Of a stretch of 64,000 nucleotides of DNA, positions 52,858-61,611 are shown in pieces. Both the position numbers and the translations under genes were made by a program. This stretch comes from Gemmatimonadota bacterium (lineage in GTDB: Bacteria; Gemmatimonadota; Gemmatimonadetes; Palauibacterales; KS3-K002). Under the pieces are notes generated by a model that did no database searches, had not been told where the DNA came from, and saw only the letters and a list, made by a program, of their open reading frames with translations. The stretch spans positions 3,809,471-3,873,470 of the forward strand of contig CP070815.1 in NCBI GenBank assembly GCA_020344215.1, written 5' to 3'. Position 1 is the first letter of the stretch. The number at the start of each line of letters is the position of its first letter.

Positions 52858-53250
52858 AGGCCGCTTCCTTGATGATTAGTTGACGAAAGACCGTATTGTG
52901 GAGCCACCGGTCGCGGTGGGCAAGCGGTGTGGGTGTGTGGAGGAAAACCGCCGGACCGGAGCCGGGCGTGGCCGGTGGCCGGCGGCAAGCTAGTCGAGAT
53001 AATCAGGGCCGTAACCAGCGCGCCGGCACGCCCGGAACCTCACCCCCTTTCTAGCCCGGCACTCGGACTTGTCTGTATAATGGGAACGCTCTTGGCCATC
53101 ACCCTGGGCGAGCCTGGGGGGCGCGGCAACGTCGCGTGCACGGCCGAAGGGTAGGACGACTTTGGCGAATCTGCTCTTCGCGGTAGCCGTGGGTGGCGAC
53201 CGTTGCCGCCTTGGCGGCCTAAGTACATCGAAACTTGAGGGGAGACCGAG
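52858..53250. other. Gene-free gap between divergent genes
   Basis: No convincing open reading frame on either strand; a 75-codon frame on the plus strand lacks a ribosome-binding site and family-like sequence. It holds inverted GCCGG/CCGGC words near 52950-52985 and a perfect TATAAT at 53076-53081, the only clear promoter-like element seen. Confidence 0.5.
53076..53081 (+). promoter_or_regulatory. Possible -10 box (TATAAT)
   Basis: A perfect TATAAT occurs in the gap upstream of the NTF2-like gene, about 170 nt before its GTG start. No good TTGACA-like -35 is seen at the expected spacing, so this is only a weak promoter candidate. Such an A/T-rich word is notable in this GC-rich sequence. 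Confidence 0.25.
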
Positions 53251-53658
53251 GTGATTCATTCGAGCGAGGAGACGGCCCGTAAGGGGATCGGTGACGTTCT
53301 GCGGCGTATCAATCAGGCGTGGGTGAAGGGCAACATCGATCGGCTTCACGAGTTGTTCCACGAAGACATAGTCATCGCGCATCCAGGGTTCGGCCGGCGC
53401 GAGGCCGGGCGCGACGCGTGCGTGGCAAGTTACAGGGACTTCACGGCTCAGGCCGCTGTGCACGAATACCAGGAGGAGGACCCGACGATAGATGTCTGGG
53501 GCGATACCGCCGTCGCCAGCTACATGTTCAGAATCGACTACGAGATCGGCGGCGAGCGGTACAAAGAGTCCGGCTTCGACTTGTTCGTCTTCCTGCGAGA
53601 GGGCGGCAACTGGCGCGCCGTCTGGAGGACCTTGTTGCCGGCGCCGCAGGGCGAGTAG
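53251..53658 (+). CDS. NTF2-like (SnoaL/DUF4440-type) protein
   Basis: The 135-aa protein has the cone-shaped NTF2 pattern: N-terminal helices (VLRRINQAWVKGNIDRLHEL), then FHEDIVIAHPG, then beta strands with FRIDYEIGGERYKESGFDLFV and a final WRAVWRTLLP. No catalytic residues are certain. GTG 53251 is preceded by GGGGAGACCGAG. Such proteins are often small-molecule isomerases or stress proteins of unknown role. Confidence 0.85.
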   Translation: MIHSSEETARKGIGDVLRRINQAWVKGNIDRLHELFHEDIVIAHPGFGRREAGRDACVASYRDFTAQAAVHEYQEEDPTIDVWGDTAVASYMFRIDYEIGGERYKESGFDLFVFLREGGNWRAVWRTLLPAPQGE

Positions 53659-53754
53659 GAGCGGCGTTGGTGGCGCGCCGCGACGCGCCGTCCCAGATTC
53701 ACCCGGAATCCCGAGCGAGTAGAAAGGACGTCCCCAATCGATCGATCTCGCGGC

Positions 53755-54612
53755 ATGTGGCGAAAGGCCGCGTACGTCGCGACGGGCATTCTGATCGCGG
53801 CGTTCATCTTCTTCGTGGGTGGCCGGCTGATGCTAGAATCGCTGGAGCGGCAACTCATCTACTTCCCTACACGCGTGGCGCGGGACGCGCCGACGCCCCA
53901 GCTGGAGGGTGCCGCGGTTGTGGAGGAGGTGTGGCTCGAGGCGGCCGAGGGCGTCCGGGTGCACGGGATCTACGCCGGGGCTGACGGGGCGTTCGCCGAT
54001 ATCCTGTTCTTCCATGGCAACGCCGGTGATCTGTATGACCGGCTGGACAACGTGGCCCTTCTGGTGAGTTCCGGCTTCAACGTCCTGATTATGGACTACC
54101 GAGGCTACGGTAAGAGCGAGGGCCGGCCGTCGGAGCAGGCGCTCTACGACGATGGCCTGCTCGCCTATCGCCACTTGACGGGAGAGCGGGGTGTCGATCC
54201 GGCGCGGCTGGTGATCTTCGGCCGCTCGCTCGGCGGTACCGTGGCCATTGAGCTTGCGACACAACAGGCGGCCGCGGCCGTGATAGTGGAGTCTTGCTTC
54301 ACATCGGCACAGGAACTGGCGCGGCTGCACTACTTCTGGCTGCCCGGTAAACTGCTGGGTGCCATGACCCACAAGTTCGATTCTATCTCGAAGGTTCCCC
54401 GGCTGCGTGTGCCGGTCCTCTACGTACACGGCGATGTCGACAACATCGTGCCGGTGCAGATGGGCCGGCGGCTCTACGAGGCCAGCCCGGAGCCCAAGGA
54501 TTGGTATGAAGTCCGTGGAGCGGGTCATAACGACATGCTGTGGGTCGGCGGGTCGGGCTACCTTCGTCGTTTCACTGAATTCGTGAAGCAGTATGTTGGG
54601 GCGGAAGGTTGA
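53755..54612 (+). CDS. Membrane-anchored alpha/beta hydrolase (Bem46-like)
   Basis: An N-terminal transmembrane helix (YVATGILIAAFIFFVGG) precedes an alpha/beta hydrolase. The oxyanion loop is FFHGNAG, the nucleophile elbow is FGRSLGGTVAIE (Gly-x-Ser-x-Gly), the acid is probably the Asp in VLYVHGDVDNIVP, and the His in VRGAGHNDML. Length 285 aa. It overlaps the next gene (M1 peptidase) by 20 nt. The substrate is unknown; Bem46-type hydrolases are often lipases or acylases. Confidence 0.88.
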   Translation: MWRKAAYVATGILIAAFIFFVGGRLMLESLERQLIYFPTRVARDAPTPQLEGAAVVEEVWLEAAEGVRVHGIYAGADGAFADILFFHGNAGDLYDRLDNVALLVSSGFNVLIMDYRGYGKSEGRPSEQALYDDGLLAYRHLTGERGVDPARLVIFGRSLGGTVAIELATQQAAAAVIVESCFTSAQELARLHYFWLPGKLLGAMTHKFDSISKVPRLRVPVLYVHGDVDNIVPVQMGRRLYEASPEPKDWYEVRGAGHNDMLWVGGSGYLRRFTEFVKQYVGAEG

Positions 54613-56254
54613 GTCGCTCGCGCTCGTTGCCCTCGCCGCCGCGCTCGTAGCCGCGGCGGCGGAGCCGGCTGTTCCGGGCTCGGAGGCCCGGGCGCAGCGA
54701 GCTCAACCGGACGTGCTCGGCTACCGGATCTCGATCGGGATTGGACCGGACCCGACGGCGTTTCGCGCCAGCACCGCGGTCACCGCCCTGATCACCGAGT
54801 GCTGCACTACCTCTCTGCACTTCGATCTCGTTGGGCTCGAAGTAGACTCGGTCGCGGTGGACGGCGCGCAAGCGGGCTTCGAGCGGAGGAGTGGCACGCT
54901 CCGGGTGGAACTCGGCCGACCTGCCGCTGAGGGTGATACGGTCGTCGTGCAGGTGTTCTACCACGGCGTTCCGCAGGACGGTCTCATCTTCAAGACCAAC
55001 ATGTACAACCGGCCGACGGTCTTCGCCGACAACTGGCCTGAGAGGGCGCGCTACTGGTTCCCCAGTGTTGATCACCCGGGCGACAAGGCGACGGTCGAGT
55101 TTCGCGTGCAGGCGCCGGAGGCTTGGCGGGTGGTTGGGGTGGGGGAGCTGCTCGAGGAATCGGACCTCGGCGACGGCACGAAGCTCTGGATCTGGGCGAC
55201 CGACCGGCCGATCCCCGTCTACACGATGGTGGTGGGCGCGGGCGAGCTGACGGTGCGCGAGCTGGGCAGCTCCGGCTGTGAAGTCGATGCCTCGCATTGC
55301 GTGCGCGTGACGCAGTGGACCTACGAGGAGGACGCGGATGTCGCGCAGCGCCTCTTCCGTCGTGCGCCCGAAATCGTCGCCTTCTTCGACAGCTTGATCG
55401 GGCCGTTCCCCTACGAGAAGCTGGCGCTGGTCCAGTCGTCGACGCGCTTCGGCGGCATGGAGAACTCGAGCGCCATCTTCCTGCTGGAACGGATCGGCCG
55501 CCTGAGTGACGCCGATCGGTTGCTGGCGCACGAGATCGCCCACCAGTGGTTCGGCGACGCCGTTACGCAACGGGAGTGGCCGCACATCTGGCTGTCGGAA
55601 GGCTTCGCGACGTATTTCACCAGCGTGTTCTTCGAGTTCGTGGAGGGCGACTCGCTGGCGGCTGCTCAGCGAGCGGAGGCGGAAGAAACGCTCTACATGG
55701 GGAGTGGTGCTGAGCGTCCTGTCATCGACCGAGAGCCGGAGAACCTGTTCACGTTGCTCACCGCCAATGCCTACCAGAAAGGCGCCTGGGTGCTTCACAT
55801 GCTGAGACAGGTTGTCGGGGACGAGGCCTTCTTCAGCGGGATCCGCCGTTACTACGAAGAGCACCGGCACGCGACGGCGCTGACCGCCGATCTGCAGCGG
55901 ACAATGGAGGATGTCTCGGGACAGGACTTGGGCTGGTTCTTCGAGCAGTGGCTGGAGCGGCCCGGCTATCCGCAGGTCGAGTTGGACTGCTCCTGGGATA
56001 GAGGCGAGGACGTCTTGAGGGTGCGGGTGCATCAAGCGCAGCCCTGGAGCGAGTTCCGCTTCCCGCTGGAGCTCGAGGCGGAGGGTGACGGGTACGAGCT
56101 ACGGCAGACGTTCTGGGTCGAGGAGAGGGGGAGCGTTCTCGAGTGGGCGTTGCCGAGCGAACCGACCCGGGTCCGGGCGGATCCGGAGAATAAGGTCCTC
56201 GGACCGATCAAGCTCGTCCCCGTAGCACAGAACGGCGCGGGTTACACGAGATGA
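54593..56254 (+). CDS. M1-family metallopeptidase (aminopeptidase N-like)
   Basis: A 553-aa M1 peptidase. After a signal-like N-terminus (SLALVALAAALVAAAAEPA) the beta-rich domain leads to the exopeptidase motif GGMEN (about residue 287) and the zinc motif HEIAHQWFGD with the downstream Glu in WLSEGFATYF. The C-terminal helical domain contains YQKGAWVLHML. It lacks the long fourth domain of APN. The start overlaps the hydrolase gene by 20 nt, and its stop overlaps rpiA. Confidence 0.92.
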   Translation: MLGRKVESLALVALAAALVAAAAEPAVPGSEARAQRAQPDVLGYRISIGIGPDPTAFRASTAVTALITECCTTSLHFDLVGLEVDSVAVDGAQAGFERRSGTLRVELGRPAAEGDTVVVQVFYHGVPQDGLIFKTNMYNRPTVFADNWPERARYWFPSVDHPGDKATVEFRVQAPEAWRVVGVGELLEESDLGDGTKLWIWATDRPIPVYTMVVGAGELTVRELGSSGCEVDASHCVRVTQWTYEEDADVAQRLFRRAPEIVAFFDSLIGPFPYEKLALVQSSTRFGGMENSSAIFLLERIGRLSDADRLLAHEIAHQWFGDAVTQREWPHIWLSEGFATYFTSVFFEFVEGDSLAAAQRAEAEETLYMGSGAERPVIDREPENLFTLLTANAYQKGAWVLHMLRQVVGDEAFFSGIRRYYEEHRHATALTADLQRTMEDVSGQDLGWFFEQWLERPGYPQVELDCSWDRGEDVLRVRVHQAQPWSEFRFPLELEAEGDGYELRQTFWVEERGSVLEWALPSEPTRVRADPENKVLGPIKLVPVAQNGAGYTR

Positions 56255-56952
56255 GTGAGGACGCGGCCACGTACAAGAGACGAGCAGCCGAGCGGGCCGT
56301 CGATCTTGTGGCGTCCGGTATGGTCGTCGGACTCGGGAGCGGGAGCACAACGCTGTACGCGGTGCACCGCATCGGGGACCTGCTGCGGACGGGGGAGCTG
56401 ACGGACATCCTGGGCGTGCCGACATCCGAGGCCACGGCAGCGGAGGCGCGGCGCCTGAGGATCCCGCTGACGACGCTGGAGGAGCACCCCTCGATCGATG
56501 TCACGATCGACGGGGCGGATGAGGTGGCGCCGAACTTCGACCTGATCAAGGGCGGTGGCGGTGCACTGCTGCGGGAGAAGATCGTCGCCCAAGCGAGCGG
56601 GCGCGAGATCATCGTCGTGGACGAGTCGAAGCTCTCACCGCGGCTCGGTACGAAGTGGGCGGTGCCGGTGGAGGTGATCCCGTTCGGCTGGATTCAGGAG
56701 AAGGAGTTCCTCGCCTCTCTGGGCGCCGACGTGAGACTGAGGGACGGAGACGGCGGGACACTTTTTGTGACCGATCAGGGCAACTGGATCCTCGACGCGA
56801 ACTTCGGGCCCATCGACGATCCGGCGACGCTGGCTGCCCGGATGGCCGAGCGTGCGGCGATCGTCGAGCACGGCCTGTTCTTGGGACTGGCCACGGATGT
56901 GATCGTCGCCGGCCCGCGCGGCGTTCGCGAGCTTGGTAGGAGTGATCGGTAA
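56251..56952 (+). CDS. rpiA: Ribose-5-phosphate isomerase A
   Basis: RpiA interconverts ribose-5-phosphate and ribulose-5-phosphate. The N-terminal MVVGLGSGST, the catalytic block SIDVTIDGADEVAPNFDLIKGG and KWAVPVEVIPFGW are all typical, as is the closing GLFLGLATDVIVAG. Length 233 aa is normal. It starts at ATG 56251 overlapping the M1 stop (ATGA). Its own stop TAA lies inside the next GATCAGTGATC-type repeat. Confidence 0.96.
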   Translation: MSEDAATYKRRAAERAVDLVASGMVVGLGSGSTTLYAVHRIGDLLRTGELTDILGVPTSEATAAEARRLRIPLTTLEEHPSIDVTIDGADEVAPNFDLIKGGGGALLREKIVAQASGREIIVVDESKLSPRLGTKWAVPVEVIPFGWIQEKEFLASLGADVRLRDGDGGTLFVTDQGNWILDANFGPIDDPATLAARMAERAAIVEHGLFLGLATDVIVAGPRGVRELGRSDR

Positions 56953-57048
56953 TCAGTGATCAGTAATCAGTGCCTGGCAATGAGCGGGCGGGAGGAGTGT
57001 CGCTGACGACCGAGACACCGATCACTGATCACAGATCACCGACCACCG
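56942..57048. repeat. Inverted repeat of GATCAGTGATC words between convergent genes
   Basis: The left arm (GATCGGTAATCAGTGATCAG and onward, 56944-56970) pairs imperfectly with the right arm (CACCGATCACTGATCACAG, about 57015-57045) around a unique spacer. The left arm contains the TAA stop of rpiA; the right arm abuts the DUF2914 stop. Both ends behave as if the repeat were a terminator for two convergent genes. Confidence 0.75.
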
Positions 57049-57049
57049 C

Positions 57050-57454
57050 TTACCCGACTGTAAACGACAGCGACTGCAGAACGCCGCCGTCCGGCCCCAC
57101 TATGTCCACCCGCCAACTGCCCGTCCACATGGGGTCGATGTTCTTCGAACTCCAGGTCCGCCAGTTGGAGCCGGCGACGCGGAGCGATACCCTGGCTACC
57201 TCGGTATCGTCCTTGTACCAGACGTGCTCGACCTGGATCTCGCCTTCGGCCCCGGTGACCCGCGTCCAGCAGTAAACGGTGCCGACGTCTTTGGCGACGG
57301 TCGTCACGTTGTCAGCTGGCTGGCGGTCGACAACGGCGGTGGTGATGACGGCCTCGGCGACCTCGAGCGCCGGGGTCATCTGCTGCTGGGCCCCGACCAC
57401 AGCCGCCATGGCAAACAGCAGGCCCAAGCTCAGGGGTGCGACGTACCTGCGCAT
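57050..57454 (-). CDS. Exported DUF2914-domain protein
   Basis: The 134-aa precursor has a signal peptide (APLSLGLLFAMAAVVGAQQ) and then the DUF2914 pattern: VGTVYCWTRVTGAEGE, VEHVWYKDDTEVARVSLRV, WRTWSSKNI and GSWRVDIVGPDGGVLQSL. Members are small envelope proteins of unknown role, often with a single domain. GGGAGG lies upstream of ATG 57454; a longer upstream frame is repeat-derived. It faces rpiA convergently. Confidence 0.88.
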   Translation of the reverse strand: MRRYVAPLSLGLLFAMAAVVGAQQQMTPALEVAEAVITTAVVDRQPADNVTTVAKDVGTVYCWTRVTGAEGEIQVEHVWYKDDTEVARVSLRVAGSNWRTWSSKNIDPMWTGSWRVDIVGPDGGVLQSLSFTVG

Positions 57455-57584
57455 AAGGATCCTCCCGCGATCGGCTTGTTGGGGGATGGGCGGAGCCGGT
57501 GTGAAGTGTGGGCCTGTATGTTGGGGTAGGAGCTCTGCTAAGTCAAGGTTTTTCTTGCCCGGTTCGGATAGAGCGGTGGCGGAA

Positions 57585-57662
57585 ATCAGTAGTCGGTGAT
57601 CAGTGATCGGTAACGGAGGGCCGCTGATCACTGATTACTGATCACCGATTACTGATCACAGG
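57585..57662. repeat. Third GATCAGTGATC-type repeat
   Basis: AATCAGTAGTCGGTGATCAG, ATCAGTGATCGGTAAC and GATCACTGATTACTGATCAC words pair around GGAGGGCCG, making a shorter hairpin copy of the same element (about 78 bp). It lies between the DUF2914 gene promoter region and the stop codon of the frameshifted lipoprotein gene. Confidence 0.7.
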
Positions 57663-57665
57663 CAA

Positions 57666-58711
57666 CTAGACTGGGAGCACCATGCGCCTTCTGCCGATGA
57701 ACCGGAAGAAGATCGCACCGCCGACGAGGAACAGGACGAGCAGCGCGCCGATGAGCTGGACGGCTCGCCAGTAGGAGTGATCGATGGCGGTGTTGATCCT
57801 GCTCATCGCCTGGTCGACGGCGAGTTCGGTCAGTCGGGAGGCGATGGGGTCGAGCTCTTCGAGCGTCGCGATACGCTCTGCTGTGATGCCTTGCATTACG
57901 GCGAGCCGCTCCTGGTCTATCGCTTGCAGGGTAGCGGCGAGCATCTCATCGAGCTCCAGCATCACGGCGATGCGCTCGGCGGTGATGTCGCGCATTGCCG
58001 CAGTGCGTTCCGCCGAGATAACCTGGGGTACCGAGTCGAGGAAGGCGGTGATACGCTCCACATTCTGAAGTGTTTGAATGATACCCGTGCCACCCGACTC
58101 CGCCGAGAGGAGCAGCGCCGCCTGCCAGCGGATCTGCTTCGGCAGGAGCTCGCTGTAGACGCTGATGCGGGCCGAGAGGTCGTTCACCTCGTCCGCCATG
58201 TTGCCCACCGCCGCGAAGGCGCCGCCGCCCATCGGTCCCAGCGCGGCGGCGGTCAGCGGGGCCGTCGACTCGCGGGTGAGCAGGACGGTCTCGATCGGGT
58301 GGTCGGCCGCCCAGGCTTCTACGCGTCCCTTCATGCGGGAGAAGCCGTCGGGCGACCCGATGTCGCGGGCGATCTCCTCGACGGCCGCCAGCATGTTCCT
58401 TGATGCGCCCACGGCGATCTGGTGCCATTCCCCGAACGCGTCTCTGCCGAGCCCGTCCTCGAAGAAGTCGCGCTGCTGGACGCAGAGTGCCAGGCATCGA
58501 TAAGGCCTGCGGCGGGATCGCTCCGGAACACGGCGCTCTGAAGAGCGGGCACGAGACTCGCCGCCCAGTAGAGCGCCTGTCGCCCGGTATGGATGTCTTG
58601 GGACAATTGGGTGATTTCCCAGGCGGCGGCCTCGACGTGGCCGGCTACCCGAACGGCGTAGTCGTAGTTGCGGGCCCGGAGTTCCTCCGGCGACATCCTA
58701 GACTGTTCCAC
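57666..58711 (-). pseudogene. Frameshifted lipoprotein gene with C-terminal membrane helix
   Basis: Two coding stretches in different frames join into one protein: 58711 down to ~58490 (VRVAGHVEAAAWEITQLSQD) and ~58490 down to 57666 (FFEDGLGRDAFGEW, GGTGIIQTLQNVERITAFLD, ITAERIAVM repeats, closing helix AVQLIGALLVLFLVGGAIFF). A 1-nt deletion near 58482-58497 explains the shift. Sequence upstream of 58711 encodes a lipobox-like ILALTLLAAC in the same frame, without a usable start codon; a C-run near 58775 could hide a second deletion. Function unknown. Confidence 0.65.
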
Positions 58712-58970
58712 GCGATCGAGCAGTGTGGGCGGTTGTTTCGCGCACGCCGCCAGGAGGGTGAGCGCTAGGATTCCGGCGGCTGCGATGGCTGGGGGCTGTG
58801 CGAGCCAGGCTCTGATGTTCTGGACCAGCTTGGCATCCGGGGTGAAGTGAACGGGAACCTCGACCTTTCGAGAGCGACCGCTCCGCTGCGAGGTGGCTGT
58901 ACGGGAACCAGAATAAGAGGCGGCCGGGCGGGAGCCAAACGGGGCCGGGCGGCGGCCCGGCCCGCGAAGG

Positions 58971-59231
58971 CTACTTGGGTTGTCTGGCGGACTCGGGGAG
59001 CAATGGGCAGCTGAAGCAGCCCCCGTAGCAGGGATCGCGGGTGAACGGTTCGAGGCAGCGCGGACAGACGGCGCTGACCGTATAGGGCACGAACTCGTAG
59101 CCGCAGCGCGAGCAGCGGGCGGCGGGACAGAGCTCGGGGAGCGCTGCTGCCGCCTGGTCCGTGTCGTCGGGCGCGTCGCTGTGGTGCCGCCAGAGGATTA
59201 TTCCGCGTTGAAGCATCTTCGGGGTCTTCAT
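58971..59231 (-). CDS. Cys-rich small protein after feoB (possible FeoC analogue)
   Basis: An 86-aa protein, ATG 59231 overlapping the feoB stop (ATGA). It carries nine cysteines: CPAARCSRC near residue 35, CPRCLEPF near residue 56 and CYGGCFSCPLL close to the C-terminus. It could bind zinc or an Fe-S cluster. FeoC proteins in other bacteria are also small and cysteine-bearing, but this one has no winged-helix look. The role in iron import is inferred from the operon. Confidence 0.7.
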   Translation of the reverse strand: MKTPKMLQRGIILWRHHSDAPDDTDQAAAALPELCPAARCSRCGYEFVPYTVSAVCPRCLEPFTRDPCYGGCFSCPLLPESARQPK

Positions 59232-60994
59232 GATGCAGCTCCCAGCCAGGCAAGGATGCGGGCCAGCACGCCTCCCACGGCAAAGGCGACGATCCAGGTG
59301 CCGGCCCAGATGCGGATAGCAGTGCGGGCGCCGTGCTCCTTTGCCATCACCATGATCGAGGCGACGCAGGGGACGAAGAGGGTGATGACCACGAGGGCGA
59401 CGAGCGCCTCGGCCGGCGTGAGGCCCATCTCGTAGAGGCCCGCGGCGCCGAAGTCACGCCGCACCAGCCCCATCACGATCGCCCGGGCCGTCTCAGCCGG
59501 CAGCTGCAGCCAGTTCACCATGAGGGGACGCAATAGCCGCTGCCAGATCTCCAGGCCGCCGGTGACCTGGAGGACGGCGACGATCAGTGCGCCGGCCGCG
59601 AACCAGGGCGTCGCCTCGCGCATGAACCAGTAGCCCTTGGTCACCGTCTTTCGTAGCACGGCAGCGGGCCGCGGCCAGCGCAGCGGCGGCAGCTCGATGA
59701 GCAGCGGCGTCGACTTGCCGGGTAGCATCCGGTCGAGAACGGTCCCTGCAGCGATGAGCATGGCGAAGATGATCGCAGCGTAGCCAAACACCCAGCCGCC
59801 GCCGAAGCCGGCGAGCAACGCCGCGATCACCGCGAGCTGGGCGGAACAGGGTATGGCGAAGTTGAGCAGCGCCGTGGCGATCGTCTTCTCCCGCTTCGTC
59901 GCCAGCAGCCGCGTGGTGATCGTCCCCATGGTAACGCAGCCGAACCCGAGGATGATGGGGATCACCGCGCGACCGTTGAGGCCGACGGCGCTCAGCAGCC
60001 GGTCGACCAGCGCGGCGATCCGCGGCAGGAAGCCCGAATCCTCGAACAGGGCCAGCGCGAAGTAGAAAGCGGCGACGAGAGGGGCCAGCAGGAAAACGAT
60101 GTACGTCACCGTCATGGTGAGGAGCCCGAACTCACCGACCAGGATCTCGCGCAACGGGCCGCCGATCCCGATAGCGCCGGCGACGTTCCGTGCGAAGGGC
60201 TCCCAGATCTCGTGGCCCAAGCGTGCCTCGCTGAAGCCCACCAGATGCTGGGCCACCCCGACGCCCACCAGCAGGTACATCGCCGCCAGCGAGAGCACGA
60301 TCATCGGAGCGCCCCAGTGGAGCGTGACCGACGCGCGGCTCAGCCAGTCGGCGACCCGGCGCCGCCTATCGGTCGGCGGGACGATCCGAGCGTAGAGCTC
60401 GTCCGCCGCCCGCCGGCGTGCCAGGTCGTCGGACCCATTCAGCGACCGGTTGCCGGCCCGCGCCCGCCCGATCGCTTCCGCAAGCTGTTCCAGCCCCTCG
60501 CCGGTTACCGCGACCGTCGGCACCACCGGAACACCCAGGGCGCGCTCCAGCTCGCTCGCATTCGGCTCCGCCCCCGCTCGACGCGCCTCGTCGACTAGGT
60601 TGAGGGCGACCACCATCGGGACACCGCTCTCGGCCAGCTGCAGGGTGAGGAACAGGTCGCGGTCGAGGTGGGCCGCGTCCACCACGTTCACCACAGTGGC
60701 GGCCCGCTGGATCAGCTCCGTGGTGATTCGCTCCTCCTCCGAGTGCTCGCCCAGACCGTAGGTGCCGGGCGCATCGATCAGCACCCGGTCGTTCCAGCGG
60801 CCAGTCACCGCCTCGACTGTCGTACCCGGGAAGTTGGAGACCTCAGCGTAGGTGCCGCTCAGACCGCTGAAGATCGCCGACTTCCCGACGTTCGGGTTCC
60901 CGGCGAGTACGACGAGCCCTTCCTGTTGCTGAGAGGCTGTGGCCGCTGAGGGTGCGGCACCTGCAGCGGGAGGTCCGCTATGGCAATCGGTCAC
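59228..60994 (-). CDS. feoB: Ferrous iron transporter FeoB
   Basis: FeoB imports Fe2+ through the inner membrane, controlled by an N-terminal G domain. G1 GNPNVGKSAIF (about residues 33-43), G2 Thr in FPGTTVEAVTG, G3 DAPGTYGLG and G4 NLVD are all visible. The membrane part has Gate-type segments (LNFAIPCSAQLAVIAALLAG and LVVITLFVPCVASIMVM). At 588 aa it is shorter than the ~770-aa E. coli protein. GTG 60994 overlaps the feoA stop (GTGA). Confidence 0.95.
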   Translation of the reverse strand: MTDCHSGPPAAGAAPSAATASQQQEGLVVLAGNPNVGKSAIFSGLSGTYAEVSNFPGTTVEAVTGRWNDRVLIDAPGTYGLGEHSEEERITTELIQRAATVVNVVDAAHLDRDLFLTLQLAESGVPMVVALNLVDEARRAGAEPNASELERALGVPVVPTVAVTGEGLEQLAEAIGRARAGNRSLNGSDDLARRRAADELYARIVPPTDRRRRVADWLSRASVTLHWGAPMIVLSLAAMYLLVGVGVAQHLVGFSEARLGHEIWEPFARNVAGAIGIGGPLREILVGEFGLLTMTVTYIVFLLAPLVAAFYFALALFEDSGFLPRIAALVDRLLSAVGLNGRAVIPIILGFGCVTMGTITTRLLATKREKTIATALLNFAIPCSAQLAVIAALLAGFGGGWVFGYAAIIFAMLIAAGTVLDRMLPGKSTPLLIELPPLRWPRPAAVLRKTVTKGYWFMREATPWFAAGALIVAVLQVTGGLEIWQRLLRPLMVNWLQLPAETARAIVMGLVRRDFGAAGLYEMGLTPAEALVALVVITLFVPCVASIMVMAKEHGARTAIRIWAGTWIVAFAVGGVLARILAWLGAAS

Positions 60995-61209
60995 GGCGTC
61001 GTTACGCGGACCCGGCGCGCCAGCTCCCGGCCGATCGCAACCTGGCGGTGACGACGTTGCAGGACGATGGGGCCAAAGGGGATCCGGCTGACCACTTCCA
61101 CGTCAGCTCCCTCCTCGAACCCTAGGCGCGTGAGTTCGCGTCGGGCGGTCGCATCGTCGATCGCCTCGATTCGAGCAGAGCTGCCAACGGGTACGCGGTC
61201 GATCCCCAT
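60991..61209 (-). CDS. feoA: FeoA-domain protein
   Basis: FeoA is a small SH3-like cytosolic partner of FeoB. The block ARRELTRLGFEEGADVEVVS followed by IPFGPIVLQ and QVAIGRELARRV is the typical FeoA pattern. ATG 61209 gives 72 aa, normal for the family; the longer frame to 61281 is not supported. It is the first gene of the feoA-feoB-Cys-rich operon, 4-nt overlap with feoB. Confidence 0.93.
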   Translation of the reverse strand: MGIDRVPVGSSARIEAIDDATARRELTRLGFEEGADVEVVSRIPFGPIVLQRRHRQVAIGRELARRVRVTTP

Positions 61210-61611
61210 CCGAGTCTCCGGGGCTAGAGGACTGAGAACGGATCTCAAAGTCAATGTGGTTGCACGTTCCGTACCCGTCAAGCCTGGCCGGGGCCGAGCA
61301 GATAATCCGCTGCGGAATAAAGAGTTACACGGTCCAGCGGGCGGACGGCCCGGTCGCCGAAGTGTGACATGCTGCCACGGGTCGGGCAGTTTGCGACAGG
61401 GCGGCGTGGGACGGGCCGGGTGTGGCGGGGCTGCCGGGCAGCCGATCGCGTTGTGGCGCGGAATGTTGCGCTGCGGGGGGTCCGGTTATATGGTGGATCG
61501 GAAGGCGAAGTCGACCACACCCCCAGGTGACTCCCGTCGAAGCGGGCGTTGGGCGTCCGCCGAAAGAATGCCGCCGGCAGGGCGGCTTCCTTGTCTCCAG
61601 GTTTCCCGGGC
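61210..61611. other. Divergent intergenic region between feoA and rtcA
   Basis: No convincing gene in this 402-bp segment. Present are the TGAGA-N5-TCTCA inverted repeat near feoA (separate entry) and a small hairpin GCCGCC-GGCAG-GGCGGC near 61570-61587, about 25 nt before the rtcA start. Promoters for both genes are expected here; none is clear. Confidence 0.45.
61233..61247. promoter_or_regulatory. Candidate operator upstream of feoA (TGAGA-N5-TCTCA)
   Basis: A 5-bp inverted repeat with 5-nt spacer lies 24 nt upstream of the feoA start codon. It could be a site for an iron-responsive regulator, but the sequence is not a good Fur or DtxR consensus and no other copy was found, so it is only a candidate. 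Confidence 0.25.

Noticed and set aside
52927..53154. 75-codon plus-strand frame in the gap before the NTF2-like gene
   Set aside because: No ribosome-binding site, no coding-like composition, and no family match.
58765..59283. 172-codon minus-strand frame over the Cys-rich gene
   Set aside because: Overlaps the ATGA-coupled Cys-rich gene in another frame and is Arg/Pro-rich, a shadow frame.
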